A stretch of 64,000 bases of DNA from Dromaius novaehollandiae (Eukaryota; Chordata; Aves; Casuariiformes; Dromaiidae), in NCBI RefSeq assembly GCF_036370855.1, contig NC_088099.1, forward strand, positions 91,327,820 to 91,391,819, written 5' to 3'. The notes beneath the pieces are model-generated. The model saw nothing but the letters and a program-made list of their open reading frames with translations. It was not told the origin of the DNA and did no database searches. Both the position numbers and the translations under genes were made by a program. Shown here piece by piece: positions 49,270-62,100 of the stretch (its first letter is position 1; every line of letters starts with the position of its first letter).

Positions 49270-49785
49270 TTAGATAACCAATAATCCAGGCAAAGGAAAT
49301 GAGACAATGTAATTTATGCTGACTTCAGTAAAGGATTTGGTATGATGTTACATGAAAAGTTACTAGCTAATTTACAGGAGATGGAAGGTAGTACAGAGAC
49401 TTGGAAGAAGGGTCAAAGGAGATACAACACTGCGTTTTGCTAAAAGTGAAAACAAGATGCTGGAGGACAGTGACTTGAGGAATTACTTGGGTGTAGTGCT
49501 TGATCACAGGATACACAGAGATGTAGGAAGCACTTGGGGAGGGAAAAGGCAAATGTAGTTTTAGGCTACATTAGACATACTGGAGTAGACATAGGGAATA
49601 TTGAAGTACTTCGCACTTGTACAAAACATTGTTAAAACTTCCACTGGTGTACAGTGTATAACTATGGTCACTTATCTTTTCAAAACAACAACAACAGAAA
49701 AAAACCAGTGTGAACTCAGACTGGAACAATAGCAGAAAATGAGTAATGGGAAAAATGGAAGAATAGAGAGTTTGCTTTCTAGGTT
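49270..49785 (+). mobile_element. Decayed CR1/L3-type LINE relic with reverse-transcriptase traces
   Basis: Translating 49315-49386 gives VIYADFSKGFGMMLHEKLLA, a clear echo of the LINE reverse-transcriptase block DFSKAFDxVxHxxLL. About 90 bases later comes a YLGVVLDHRIH-like segment (from about 49484), then an ANVVLGYIR-like segment (about 49550-49580), in the order seen in CR1-group thumb and C-terminal regions. Key aspartates are mutated and frames are broken. The boundaries are approximate, and the exact family (CR1, L3 or a relative) is inferred from order and motif only. Confidence 0.6.
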
Positions 49786-49789
49786 GAGG

Positions 49790-52700
49790 GGGGAAAGGCA
49801 TGTTTGTTCTCTCATGTTTTGAATAGATTATAACATTTGAATCTTCATATTTAAATAAACTGTCCTATTTACCACAAGCTACTTAAGTTTTTTTGTTTTG
49901 TTTTGTTTTCTGTTTTGTTTTTTCAGCTAGAGGATTAGCTTTTGACTTTACTGTGAACTGGTCTAAATAAGGATCTTCAAACTTAGAACTGTTACGTGAA
50001 TGTGCAGAATTTGTCATCATTGTTATTCCCTTGAAGCAAAATTAGTGTTTCTCTATCTCCACTTTTTGGGTGGGAAGAGCAAAGAGCAGAACCTCAGAGC
50101 TGTGAACAGGACAAGAGAAATCGTGGAAGTTCTCAACAAATTTTTCTGCATCTCTGTTTTTGCTTATAGGTAGTAGAAGAACTCTTTACGTAGAGCTGCT
50201 GTAGCTGTTCCAGTGTTTTCTTCCCTGATGTTGTCTTTACTATAGGCAGAATTTCACATTGTAGGATGAATAGCAGGGCTTCCTCTTCTATAAAGCAATA
50301 TTCTGGGACTGGCAATATTCTGAAGTGATCCAGCTGTACTAAAGCTAAATACCTGTATTTTGATCTTTGTGGACACAATTAAATAGAATACTAGGCTTAA
50401 AGCTCTGCAGATCTAGGCTAGAAGTTATTTCACTGGTTTACGGGCCTTGTATTAGCCTAACTTTATTCAGTGGAAGGTATAAGATGCATCATTCTAAAGA
50501 GCTTTTACAGTGGTATACTTGCAATTGCATTAAGACTTCTTCAATTTTAACTATTTCAGCACACAAACTTCTTTCTATAAAAACTGTGTCTTGATGGTGG
50601 TGCTTTGTGCATGTGTATGAGGGATCCTGTGGCTGTGCTTTTTGTTTGCCAGCTTCCAAAAGTGATGTGATTGCTCTTGGAGCAAAGTAGCAGAAGCCAT
50701 CAGGAAGGTTTGTCACTTCATTCAGAGCGCGCTCGGTGGCTCTGCTGCTGCAAAGCTGCTCCATTCCCAGAGAGGTCAGGAATTTCGCAGTTGTGCAGAT
50801 ACGGCCATTATTAAAGAGATCCCCTGGCAGACCCATTTGTGAAGAACTGGGTAGCACTCCCAGTATTTATTTGCCTATTCAATACACGTGGAGGTGATTT
50901 TTTTTCAGGTTTTCATTAACTCCTTTGAAATGTATTCTCTTTGAAGGTCATCTGATTGATTTTTTTTTTTTTTTTTAGGTGACTTCATATGCCCAATGTG
51001 TTTTAAACCCATGCCTCAGAGCCTTTGCTTGTTTTCCTAGTCCTGTTCTGCCTAAAGCGGATTGATGTGCTTCCTACTGTATCTTTAGTCTCTTCAAGAA
51101 CATTTTTAGCAGAAGCTCACAAGGTGGTGCTGTATGGTTTTCCACATTCAGGGCTGGGAAAACTACTCCAGGACATCTTCAATTTCAGTAGACTCAGTTC
51201 TGCCTACAAGGCTATTCTCTGCCTCCCTAGGTTTTCTCTAATGTTGTTATTAGGGTTTGTTTTGATTTTTCTTTTTCTTGAGTCAGATGCCCCTGGGAAT
51301 TGATTGTTGGTAAAGATCTATGAGGAAAGGGGTAACTGTGCTCTTTGATAACCTCTGGACTGAACTGGTGTATAGGAATAACTAAAGCAAGTTATGCCTG
51401 GGATACACACAGAAAACCGTGTTGATTTCTCCTCTGTAGGACATACTACCAGATACTTACTTAGCACTTGTGTATTAGGTTACTTAGTAGAAGGGAAGGA
51501 TTATACTGAGTAGCTACACGCCAGAAAGTTGCAATTCAGCCAACCAGAAATGTTCTACACATTTGGATGGTTTTAGGGTTGCAATTTTTAGGCGGGGCCG
51601 GGGGGAGGGAAGTGAAGACAGATTTTAAGTTAAAGGCCTTGAAAAGGTTGGGATGAGCCCAATGCAGTTTGAAATGAGGAAGCAAAAAATCCTGGAAGCT
51701 CTGACCACCTGGGTACTTATCACAGAGAAAGCGAGAGCAAAAGCTTGGATTGCCTGCAACACATTAATATTTTGATGACTCTCTTCCCCTTTCCTCTTCC
51801 TTCAGTTAATTTCTAACTATTTTACTCCATGGCTTCTTCACAGTTAATTTTTGTACAATTTAACTTATTTTAAGATTTCTGCCATCACCTCAATGCCCTT
51901 GAGTCTGTCTGATTTATTGTGTGCTAACAACTGCTTTGAAGTAAAGGAGTTCTTGTATTAAGAGAGAGTCGGTCACATTCCTTGGTCATTAAAAAAAGAA
52001 AGAGGCCATAAAGGCTCTCAGATATGGAGGACATTAAAATACATTAATAATTATTGTTGTGATAATATAAATATAATTACATATGTCATATCTTATGTTT
52101 TCCCTGTATGTGGTTATAGTTATAGTAGCAAAATAGGATGAGATAGGGAGACTGTGCTTTGCAAACTCCTCAAAAAGCCTCTGGGCTCATTCATTTCTAA
52201 ATATGCAAAGAAAAAGGAAGCAGATGAAGGTGTTCAGTGCCATCTGTTTACTGAAGTGGCAGCAACTGAGACATGTCCTTCAGTTTGGAGGTGACACATT
52301 GAGAGAGGTGCAGACTGAATTTGTGCATTGGTAGCTCTGTTTTCCAGCAGGAAAAAGTACAACTGTTCAACAACTTGCTGTCAGCATCCAGTACTCTCTG
52401 ACCAGGTTCTTTTAGATATTCCACACATATGGAGAGTGCAATGTTTAATATAAAAGTTTATTTTGAAGATATGCGATGCTACATGGGATTTTTGATTTAG
52501 CAGAGGGATTCAGCAGTATACTGAAATCACAGTTCAAGTGTACACTTACACAGTTCAATCACAATACCAATGTGATTGCCATTACCGGTCTCTATATGCT
52601 CACCGTCACAATACTAGGCATCCCCAGTTGTCAGGAAGGAATATATGGGTTGAAGCCAGCTCCAGTCTGTTGCTCTCTTTGAAATTCCTTTGTTTATAGT

Positions 52701-55700
52701 TCAGGTTTTATATGCTGTGTTGGGCTGAGCCACGTATACACTTTCCTCATGCTGGTCTGGCTAATCTCAGGGAGACATTCACACTCTTCTGATCAACTCC
52801 GGAAGAAACTGTTTATACCAGTTGATCCACTCAACAGCTACATCTGCTTATCTAACGCAGAGGGCATCCTCTAGTGCCCAATGTGTTTGAGATAAAGTCA
52901 GTTCTCTGTGCAACAGCTGTGATTAACAAGTTGACTCCTGAGCTTCATGGGCACCTCTCCCTTGCCCAACTCCTCTGAGCCTTCTTCTATTGTAGGGGTT
53001 ATTGGTCGGTCATACTTGCACTCAGCATTTTGTGCTGTTCACAGTGTTTGTGTCCCCTAAGCCCATGGTTAGGAAAAATGACCGATCCTACCAGGAAGCA
53101 CCAGGTACAAACTCTCAGGTGCCTGTGGGAGACCCTGGTTTGAACCCTTTACTTCTGACAGTTGCTCCACCCGGTGTTTCAGTCAGCCCTGAGGAGCATC
53201 TCTGCCAGTGAGCTGCTGTGCTGGCTCTTGATTGTCTGAGAAATGCAACCCTCACTCTGAGAAACCTTCCCTGCAAGTTTCCATTCCAAGAATTCCAGTT
53301 CTAAGAACTGTCATTCTCTGAAAATGGAGAAAAAAAAATACTTTATGCTTGAAAAGAATTTTTTAAGTCCTAATCAGTTCTAATTATGGCTTTAAATGCA
53401 GCTCAAAGACTGACTGGGATCAAAGAGGAGCTGCAACGTAGCAACTCTTTATGGTCTTAATTTCCAGTTTTCTTTTTCCATTACAACTTTTTCACTCACT
53501 CTATTACTTCTTACATAAGGCCCACTGGGGGACCACCTATGAGAGACTTGTTCTTTCAGTCTACCCTGGAGCTACAGCTCAGCAAGGAAGGCAGGGAGGG
53601 AAATAAAGCAGAGGTGAGATCACGGTAAGTCAGCTCACAGGCTCTCCCAGAGGTACTGCGTTTCTGCACCGATCCTCATTCAGGCCACTAGCCAAATACT
53701 TCAGTTTGTCTTGAATGACTAAACAGAGTAATTAAGAAAAGTAAAGAAGTGATCTTATCTTTGGGCTATAATAATTAGCTGTTGATTTAATTTTGTCACT
53801 TAACAAAGATAAAAGGTCCTGAAGGATTGTTCTGGGCTCATTAAAAGTTCAGAGACAAAATATATTTAAAAATTAATAGTGTCCCAGGGAACATCAAATT
53901 TATAATGATGCTTTGAAGCCAGTGCTACTCAGAAGAGTAGACCAGCCTAAAACATTCTGTAAATCACATTTTAAACAATACATGAACACTTTGTAATAGC
54001 TTGGATTTGTTTTCTTTAAATACCTTGCAGAGGTGTCTTTGAGCACAATGCAGTGAGAAAAAACAATGAAAAGGCTAGAGCTTTTGACCAAAGATGAAAC
54101 AGATGAGAAATGATTATACTCAGTGATTTTTTTAATGTGCAAAAATTAAACTTAAGCTTTTTTAAAAAAATCACAAAGATAAGTTTCTTTTAAAATGTCT
54201 TTGTGTCTAGAAGTTGAGCAAGATTATAGCAAAACATATTTTAACCATAAAATGACTGAAATTGGCCAAAATATGTAAACTATTTTAGTTAAATATTTTC
54301 ATTGGCCTAAATAAGGGTTTATGTAGAAAAGTGAGATTTTTACTCTTTCATTCTGACTTCTGATATACTTTTTTAAATCTAAAACCTCCGTACTGGAATA
54401 GGAAAGAATATTTTCACTCAAAGCTGATCACAGTCTTTTTACTTAAGAAATTAGTTCATTTGTTTAAAAAAAAAGGAAAAAAGAAAAAAGAAAATTTCCA
54501 ATTTTCTACAAAAAATAAAAACAAAATAAACCAAAGTTTTAAAAACAATTTTACTAATTTTTAAATCAAAACCATTGTTATCTAAATATCACAATATTTT
54601 TGATTTTTAATTTAAAAATTCCTTTTTTCCTGGTTCAAACTGATTTGCACTTTACACAATTTCAGAAACCCTATTTAGTGATCCATGTAGTCTGTCTAAC
54701 TCTCATTTATTTCCACATCCAGTTCAAAGCATATTTTAAACAAAGGTGTTGCAGTGTTGTGGGTGTTGATTTACTCCAGAAAGCTGTGGTGTGTTTAAGT
54801 GCCTGACTTAGTGGGGTTGGACAGGCAATATTTCTGAATGCAACATACTTTTTTGCATTTTTACTCTAAGTATGAAAAATGTTTCACCATGTTATGCTAC
54901 TTTTTTTTTTAAAAAAAAGCAGTTGTTAGTATAGTTGCAACATCCCAGTGACTAGAAAGAAAATTAAATTATTGCAATTGTAAGTCTTTTCAGGCATAGA
55001 TGATTTATTTTAAATGCTTCACAGGTTTTACTATAACGTCTGACCTATGAGCACCATAGAAAAACGTGCTGTTTGCCCTTGTGGATATGCTTACTTTATT
55101 AGCTGTTGCATTTCTCTTTGGTTAGGGTCACTGCTAAGCTTCTATTGCTTTAAAGTGAGACACTTTTTATTTAGCTTTTGTTAATGTGTCATTAGTGTTT
55201 CTGATTTGTTGTTTCCAGCTGCTTGTAGGTATGTGCTGATTGAAGCATGCTTAGTTCATCCATCAAGGAGAAAAATGCTGTGCGTTGTAACCAAGTGTGC
55301 ATACCACTGCTAAGCAGTACCCCTTTCTAAATTAGTGTTAGCAGTATCACTCCCCAATGGCCTTGCTGCAAATCTGCTGCCTCTGTCACACCTAACTGAA
55401 TTATAGGACAATTATTGATTCATATCATTTAAAATTTGTGAATCAGTGGTTCAGGGCACTGATGAGAGAGCAGCCGTGTACTGCTTTCACTTCTCTTCAT
55501 GGTATCAACTGGGCAAGATGGTGTTGGGGGACTTAGGCTGTACCCCAGAAGCCCTTCCGGGAGTAAAGGGCGGACAGGGAGATGCCTCCCTAGGGGAGGA
55601 GGGTCCCTCTCCCCTGCCTTTTGCCACCATCAGCAAGGATTTGGGACAGCTCTTTTCCCTTTGGAGGGGTTGCCACAGAAGGAAAAGGGGAAAGAAAAGT

Positions 55701-56190
55701 CCTTTTGTCTGTTAAAGCCAGGACTGCATTTGGTCCTTAGTTTACACACCATAATTATTTGACTTAAGTATGTTTTCACAGTCCAGTCCTGTTTTTACTA
55801 ACTCACCGGTGCTTTGAAATATTTGTAATGTATTTAGCTTAGATGTGATCCTCCCGCATTTATAAAGGTTGGCATTTTCTTTATTTCTTGTGTACCTAGG
55901 GCTCTTCCACTGTTGTTCGAATCTGTGCACTCTATTTTGTGTTCATTCTGTGCATTCTTTTAGCATTCACTCAGCCCAAATCCTGCCTCACTCTTTGATT
56001 ATTTGGGTGTGGAGCTTTGTTTGAATTTCTTTCAGATTTTCCTCATCTCCCCTACACCCTATTTGAAAACCTTTATTTTGTTTCTGGAACTTTTTCCAGT
56101 GATTATAACAAAAGCTATTTAATTTCTGGGCAAGGCAAATAGTTATTAGCTTTCTCAGGACTGATCTGTCACACAGATGGGACAAATCCT
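49790..56190. other. Gene-free interval
   Basis: No gene recognised. A (GTTTT)n-like stretch lies at 49888-49922, T16-type run near 50960-50977, and a purine-rich AAAAAAGAAAA tract at 54466-54495 in an AT-rich block (54150-54620). 52440-53230 has mixed composition and may be old repeat that I cannot classify. 55446-55712 is a local GC-rich patch with two overlapping frames of 87-89 codons and no motif. Confidence 0.5.
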
Positions 56191-56199
56191 TGCCCTTAG

Positions 56200-56560
56200 C
56201 TGAAAGATATTAAGAACTGCTCAGCATTGTCTGGTGGGTTTTTTGGGTGGCTTTGAGGCGTTACCTGGGAGCTGTGTGTTACAGGCTTTAATAATTACAG
56301 CCTCCTTTCTTTTGTTTTCTGTAATTCAGCCTTTCACTGGATGCTTATTGTTTGATTTTGGTTGGTTTTGAAGTAGCTTGTTGTAAGGCAGAAATGAGAG
56401 CTCCCCTTTTGTGATTTATTGAAACAGCATTTCCAGTATCAGAGAAAATTGTTCGAAAATGACTCATGCATGTTTTTTTATCAAGGCCATAATTGTGTGA
56501 AGAGGTTTGATTATCTCATCCAAGATTGAGGGCCATATTTAAGTAATGAAAAGAACCTCG
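56200..56560. promoter_or_regulatory. Candidate conserved non-coding element
   Basis: This stretch holds no open frame and no repeat signature but is dense in known site types: TAATAATTA at about 56289-56298, an AP-1 consensus TGACTCA followed at once by TGCATG (about 56461-56471), GATTA-type cores and CCATATTTAAG-type AT cores (about 56532). Such clusters are common in vertebrate enhancers near developmental and neural genes. This is inference from motif density only; conservation cannot be checked here. Confidence 0.25.
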
Positions 56561-56564
56561 CTAT

Positions 56565-58915
56565 CATCTTCCCCCCTCCCCCCCATTTGCTGTTAATGGC
56601 ACAGGTTTCTGGATGCTAGCATAAACGGCAATACAGCAAGGTATCTCATATACAGATTCAATTGTGATTCATGTCTACAGATCAAGCCTATATATGCGTC
56701 ACTGCAATGACTTTCTAAAGATTTACACCTTTTCTGTGTTGTAGATTGTAAATTTTAAATCAGAGGCTGTTTTTGCAAACTAGGTCTTGAATACTTAATT
56801 ATGCTCATCTAGAGGCAGTCCTAACCCTCCATTAGATACAAAAAAAAAAAAAAAAAAAAGTTTTCTGACAGGCTGTCAGCTGATAAGACAAAAAAAATTA
56901 TGGTTTATTATGCATGATTGTAGCCATTTATTCACATGGACATTACTTGCACAAAATTGCTAAAGCAAGAAGTCATGTCTTCCCAAACATCTCCACGCCT
57001 TCCAGACAGGGCAGTTTAACAAATGAAGCCAACTAGCTACCTAGAAAAGGGAACCCTGTTCTGTAGCTAAAAGGAAAGGTCCAAATTGTTGGCTTGAGGA
57101 TAAGGAGCAAATAGTGTAGCACAGACAGAAAATGGAAGTTTTTTTCAAGACTGGCTGTAAACCACCTCTGCAGTGCCCTGGCTGTGGAGAAGCAGAGTGC
57201 ATACCTGCCTCAGTGCACCCTGAAGACAGAAGGTTGTCAAGGGGTTTCTAGACCGTTGTCCAAAACACTGTTCAGTTGTCCATTGACTCTAATAATCCAT
57301 GGTTCAGGCTACCCTAAACTGTGTGGGCATCACCAAAGAGGGAATCCTGCTGTAGATGATGTAGTTTATAACCATATGCTCTGTAGACATTTGTGTATGC
57401 ATGAACCATTCATTTATATATGACTGAGTAACCTTAGGCCGTAGTTGCCCACACTTTTCAAAGCAACATCAATTTCTGCTGGAGCTGAGGAAGTAGCCTT
57501 TCCCCTGTCTTGCCTCTGTCCCAGAGAGGAACCTGTTGTGGTGTTATAACCTCCCTGACAGCAGTAGGAGGAGTAGGCGGAGTGGGCAAAATCTGTGTAG
57601 TAACTTAAATCCTCCTTATCAGCCAGAGAACTGAAAATCTGAGGGGAAAGTCTGAAGAACTGTAGACATGAGGACCTGAGTGCCAGTGTAGATGTGATTA
57701 CAACGACATTTGCAGGACCAGAAGAGGTATCTAAGTGAGGATGATCGAGTAGATCAATTTTTCCTATGGTCGAGTAGATTAATTTTCTGTCCATACAGTG
57801 TAGTGCAGGAGGCCAATCTAAAAAGGAAGATCAAGGGGGAAAAAAAATAACTCTTGTAAAATAACAGTGTTTGTCAAAGGAAAGGAGCCAACATCTTGAT
57901 GGGCCCTCTGGAGCCCATCTGCTTTACTAAATTAGGTAATGGAGTAAGGACAGGAAGAGGGCACTTCTACTCATTTTCAAGCTTTTGGTGGGCTGCATAT
58001 TTCCAGGGAGCCTAGGATTACCCTCTTACTGTCCTTGATCTGCGTAAAGAGGGAACAGGGACGAGCATTTCAGAAGCGGTAAAAGCTTTGTCTTCCAATT
58101 ATCTGTGTTCAGAACATGGAGTGCTCAAACGAGTTGTTTGAAAGGTAGATGTAGCTTTTACAGCTTCCAAAATTATTGTGACAGGCTTTATTGTGGTCCT
58201 TGTCTTCTCTCTTTCTGAGGAGATTGAATCTGAGCAGCCACTTCGAAAACTTTCTCAGTCCTTCTCCCAGCCTCCTCCCAACATACTAAATGGGATGCAA
58301 GTTTGTGCCTCAAGAATGATATATAATCTGATGAGCCTTTTTGAGCTAAATGTTCTCTCTGTTAACTCTTCAAGCTCCCTCTGTACAGATGAATTCAGAG
58401 GGAAAGAAGGCTTCTTGATATTACTTCGTGTACTTTCACACATATAGATATACTACTGATGCATTATTCCTGTAGAAAAAATCAAGATCTCCTAAGCCAT
58501 GAAGGAATGGCCTTACGCTGGAGGTGAAAGGAAAAGAGTCTCCACCCCACTTCAGAAAAATGTGGTTAGAACAGTATATGCTTCTTTTTATGCCTGATTT
58601 CCTTGTTCTTCTTCTGTGTTAGAGAAACCATCAGTGCTAACTTGGCAGAATTCTTTGCTCAGGGGAAAATAAGGATCTGTTTTCTTGGCTTTTTGCCCAG
58701 ATGTGTAATGAAATCAGTTGTGCAGCACCTAGCCCACCAGTGTAGGACTGCATGAACTCCTGACTGTGCTGTCATGTCTCTAGACTGGTATATACTGCTT
58801 GAGTTTAGGGATGCAAATGCAGTGAAGATTAACTTTATGAAGAAAAATGGCTTATATCTTTTAGGAGATTCTGGTCTGACCTTTTGAAAATATACATTAA
58901 ATTCCAAAAACAATA
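56565..58915. other. Gene-free interval
   Basis: No gene recognised. It contains a C7-T-C7-type pyrimidine tract around 56572-56584, an A20-type run at 56839-56859, and the duplicated TCGAGTAGAT words at 57.75 kb. The longest frame (57414-57794, minus, 126 codons) crosses that duplication and has no domain. Confidence 0.55.
57745..57786. repeat. Direct repeat TCGAGTAGAT(C/T)AATTTT
   Basis: Two 17-base copies with a single C/T difference, period 25 bases (57745 and 57770). Simple local duplication. Confidence 0.85.
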
Positions 58916-58919
58916 GGAA

Positions 58920-59160
58920 GATCCAAGATTTTATTGCAAATTCGGAGAGAATTAATTGCCCTCCTGATGATATGAGGTGCAATTTCAATTGCTAATAACC
59001 CGTACAATCATTTAGCCAATAAATCTATAATTACTAAAATGTAAGTCAAATGCATTTTATAATCTGGGCATCTAAAATCTGACACTTAAAAATGCCTCTA
59101 GGTTCTTTTCCACAGGTATTTTCCATCTGTGTTAGCTGGGTTTAAACTTAAAATTGGTGT
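58920..59160. promoter_or_regulatory. Candidate conserved non-coding element
   Basis: AT-rich, repeat-free and rich in homeodomain-type cores: ATTAATTG near 58951, CAATTTCAATTGCTAATAA near 58980, and TATAATTACT near 59028. No open frame crosses its second half. This is a motif-density guess for an enhancer in the MC4R-side desert, not evidence of function. Confidence 0.22.
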
Positions 59161-59164
59161 TCAG

Positions 59165-62100
59165 AATCTTAATGCAGTATTTCTTGTTGAAAAATAGTTG
59201 GCTTTTCATATTCCTTTTTAAAGAAACAAAAATTAAAAAATAAATATGCAGTTCAGAAAGACCTGGCTTTAATGTTATATAAAAGTTATACCAAAAGAAA
59301 TAGCGAGAGTGAAGTTATTGAAAGAAAAGGCCAAAGTTTAGTAAATTTTAATGATCTTAATTTTAAACAGTCATTAAAGGCAAACATTTCACCTTTAAGT
59401 TCATATACCTATTTCCTGCTGATATTAATGGAAATTAGGTAGAACCAGCTGTGGGATGAAACTTTAAAAAAAAAAAAAACTGTGAAACCTGAAATTATAC
59501 AATCTACAGGCTTGAAAATGCATGAACAGTTTCTGCAAGTGAGCATACATTTTTCACAGCATATGTGATAAAGAGCAGGCAGGTTTCTCTCTTTTTCTGT
59601 GGAGAAAAATATTTTTTCACTACAGTTGTAGTCACGCTTTTGAACATGATTAAAATAGCTCCCCTCCTATGTCAACTTTGAGAGGAAAACTGCTAAATCA
59701 TGCAAAAACACACCTATAAGCACATTTGTATGTAGGTGGCAATTGATGCAAATAGATAATGTGAAGAAGCAGCAGATATTTGAATGTATAACGGTAAACG
59801 TTCATGTGGTGCATACATATTACATATGGATAGAGGACTGCAGTTAGACCATCAGAAAAAGAGGGAGTGTGTTGCCAGCTTGCTGATAGGTTAACGCAAA
59901 ATCTGAGTTTTCTGTTTCGTCTAATCAGCTCAAGTTTGGAAAAGGAGCTCAAACCTAGAATGAGGCAAGCCCTACCCCAACAAATGCTGTACTGAAGCAG
60001 CCTCTCCTGGTGTTCCTGTCATTCGGGCAACATCTAGATCCTGACACTAACCTTTTCAACCTGTGACTTAATAAGAAATGTAAGGGAAATTTCATGGAGC
60101 CTGGTAAATGCTCATAGTGCGGTAATGAGGATCTCCTTGGTGAAACATGCCTTGCTGCTTAACTCGGAGCTTCTCTGAAGACTGTGATTGCTTCAATGTT
60201 AGCTGGCCCAGGTGGCCCCTGCCCTGTACGTACAGTCTGTATCATCCACAGTAAGGTGGTGGGGCTTTTCCTGTGGAAATCTGCTTTTCATGGAAAATCC
60301 CAGACTTGAAATATTTCTCCTACAAATCCAAATCTTCAAAATATGGTTCTGCCTCTCTGAAACTGAACTCCTCTGTAGAAAAGGTACTGCTCATAAATAC
60401 ACTGCTCATAATGGAAATGGGAAAAGATGCAGCAGTAGAGACTAGCATTGGTTGAGAGTTACAGTTTAGCCAAACAGTCTGCCCATGGAGGAGAGTGGGA
60501 ACTTAAGTAAATTATCAGTGAACTACTGCAGCAATAAATTAAAATGTTTTAGGGAAAAGTTAGGGTTAAAATAATTTATCTACTTTCTTGGAAACTTTCA
60601 GTGATCTTAAAAGCTTTTAAAATCATCTGTAATGCTCAGTTATAATGGAGAAGAGAGCAGGAAAATTTAAACTGCATTTGAATGAGTCTGTCGCTCTCTC
60701 CCATTCAAAAATCCAAGCCTTCCTCATGGGTATTATGAAACTGTCATACAGATATCTCCGCAAGGTAGAAAATAGTTACAGAAAGAATGGTTAGGACCTA
60801 AAAGGTATGATCTTGTTAGTGTGTATGTCGTAAGTTACACAGCCAGGGTAGAAGTCTGCCAACTTTTCTCTTCTCTCTGCAGTGATGGAAAACACTCATG
60901 CCAGATGGGGGGGGGAAAAAAAACACTTCAAAAATAGCTAATAAAATTTGACAAATCACTGAGAAAGTAAGCAGGACATCTCTAAAGTATCTAGAAAACA
61001 GTGAGACATAAGAACAACAGACATTTTCCATTTCTCAGTGAGAAATCGGGCTCATTGAAAGAGACTGAAAAAAAAGAAAAGCAAGTGAAACCTTTTACTG
61101 AGTCAACTTTATTTTCCTTTTCATGAATAAGGAGTGAAGCATAAGTAAGTGAGTCAATATAGTCGTTGGTTTGAATTTGTGGAATACTATTCATGCCACT
61201 CGAGAGAAAGTGGCTTATGTTTCTTTTGATAGCATTTTTTTATTCTTTGCCTCATTAATGTCTGAGTAAAAGATGCTAGTCCTTTTTTCAAAGCAAAAAG
61301 TAATTGTTTACTAAACTAATGATGTTCCTTGTACCTGGCAACCTGTTGCTATGGTTTAGTGGTAAATATGTCTCTTTCAATACCTACTTGATAATGGATG
61401 CAGTGATATCACAGATGTTTTAAAAATCTATCATGTTGAGAAAATCTATCATGCTTTTGTATACAAAACTAACCAAAAGTAGATTTTTCCCAAAATTAGA
61501 TGATTTGTCAAAGCCCTAAGGACTGAAAGACTTTTGAGGCTTCCAGGAGGCTTTATCTTCAGTATTTATGTAAATCTTATTGCCATAAATTTATACAGTT
61601 TTTAATATTTTTATCTTTATACCACCACAGGGGTGCCTATGTCTTGCCTAGAACCACAAAAAGCTACATCCTGTCTAAATCTAAAATTTAGATCCTCAAA
61701 AATTCTGCCATTGAACTACCACTTAAACTCTACAGGCTCAAGATCACCATGGTCCTGACACAACTGATCTGCCTGCCTGCCTGCGTATGCTAGGATCTCC
61801 AGGAACCTGTTCATGAAGGGAGATGTTTCAGATACCTCACCCAATTTCCAGCCACCTTAGTTGATCCACACAGTATTTTGGCTTTGGGGTATGCTAAGAA
61901 TATAAATTCTACATGTTCAGCTGCGTGTAAGTCTGAAGCCAACTAAACTCTCCTTGCCCCTTCTTCACACTGCCCCTGCCATCCAGAGAAGCACAGGCAT
62001 GGATTTCAAGACAATTGCTATTAAGATAAGTAAGTTTAAAGATGTCATTAAAGAACATCTCCCTGGCAATGACTGTATTAAAGATTCTTAAAAAAAAAAA

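Noticed and set aside
53137..53160. tRNA-like B box (GGGTTCAAACC) on the minus strand
   Set aside because: No A box at the right distance, no cloverleaf and no T-run terminator; also not flanked like a SINE.
55446..55762. GC-rich patch with 87-89 codon frames as a possible exon
   Set aside because: Two frames compete equally, both begin at weak starts, and neither resembles a known protein; could be an old repeat.
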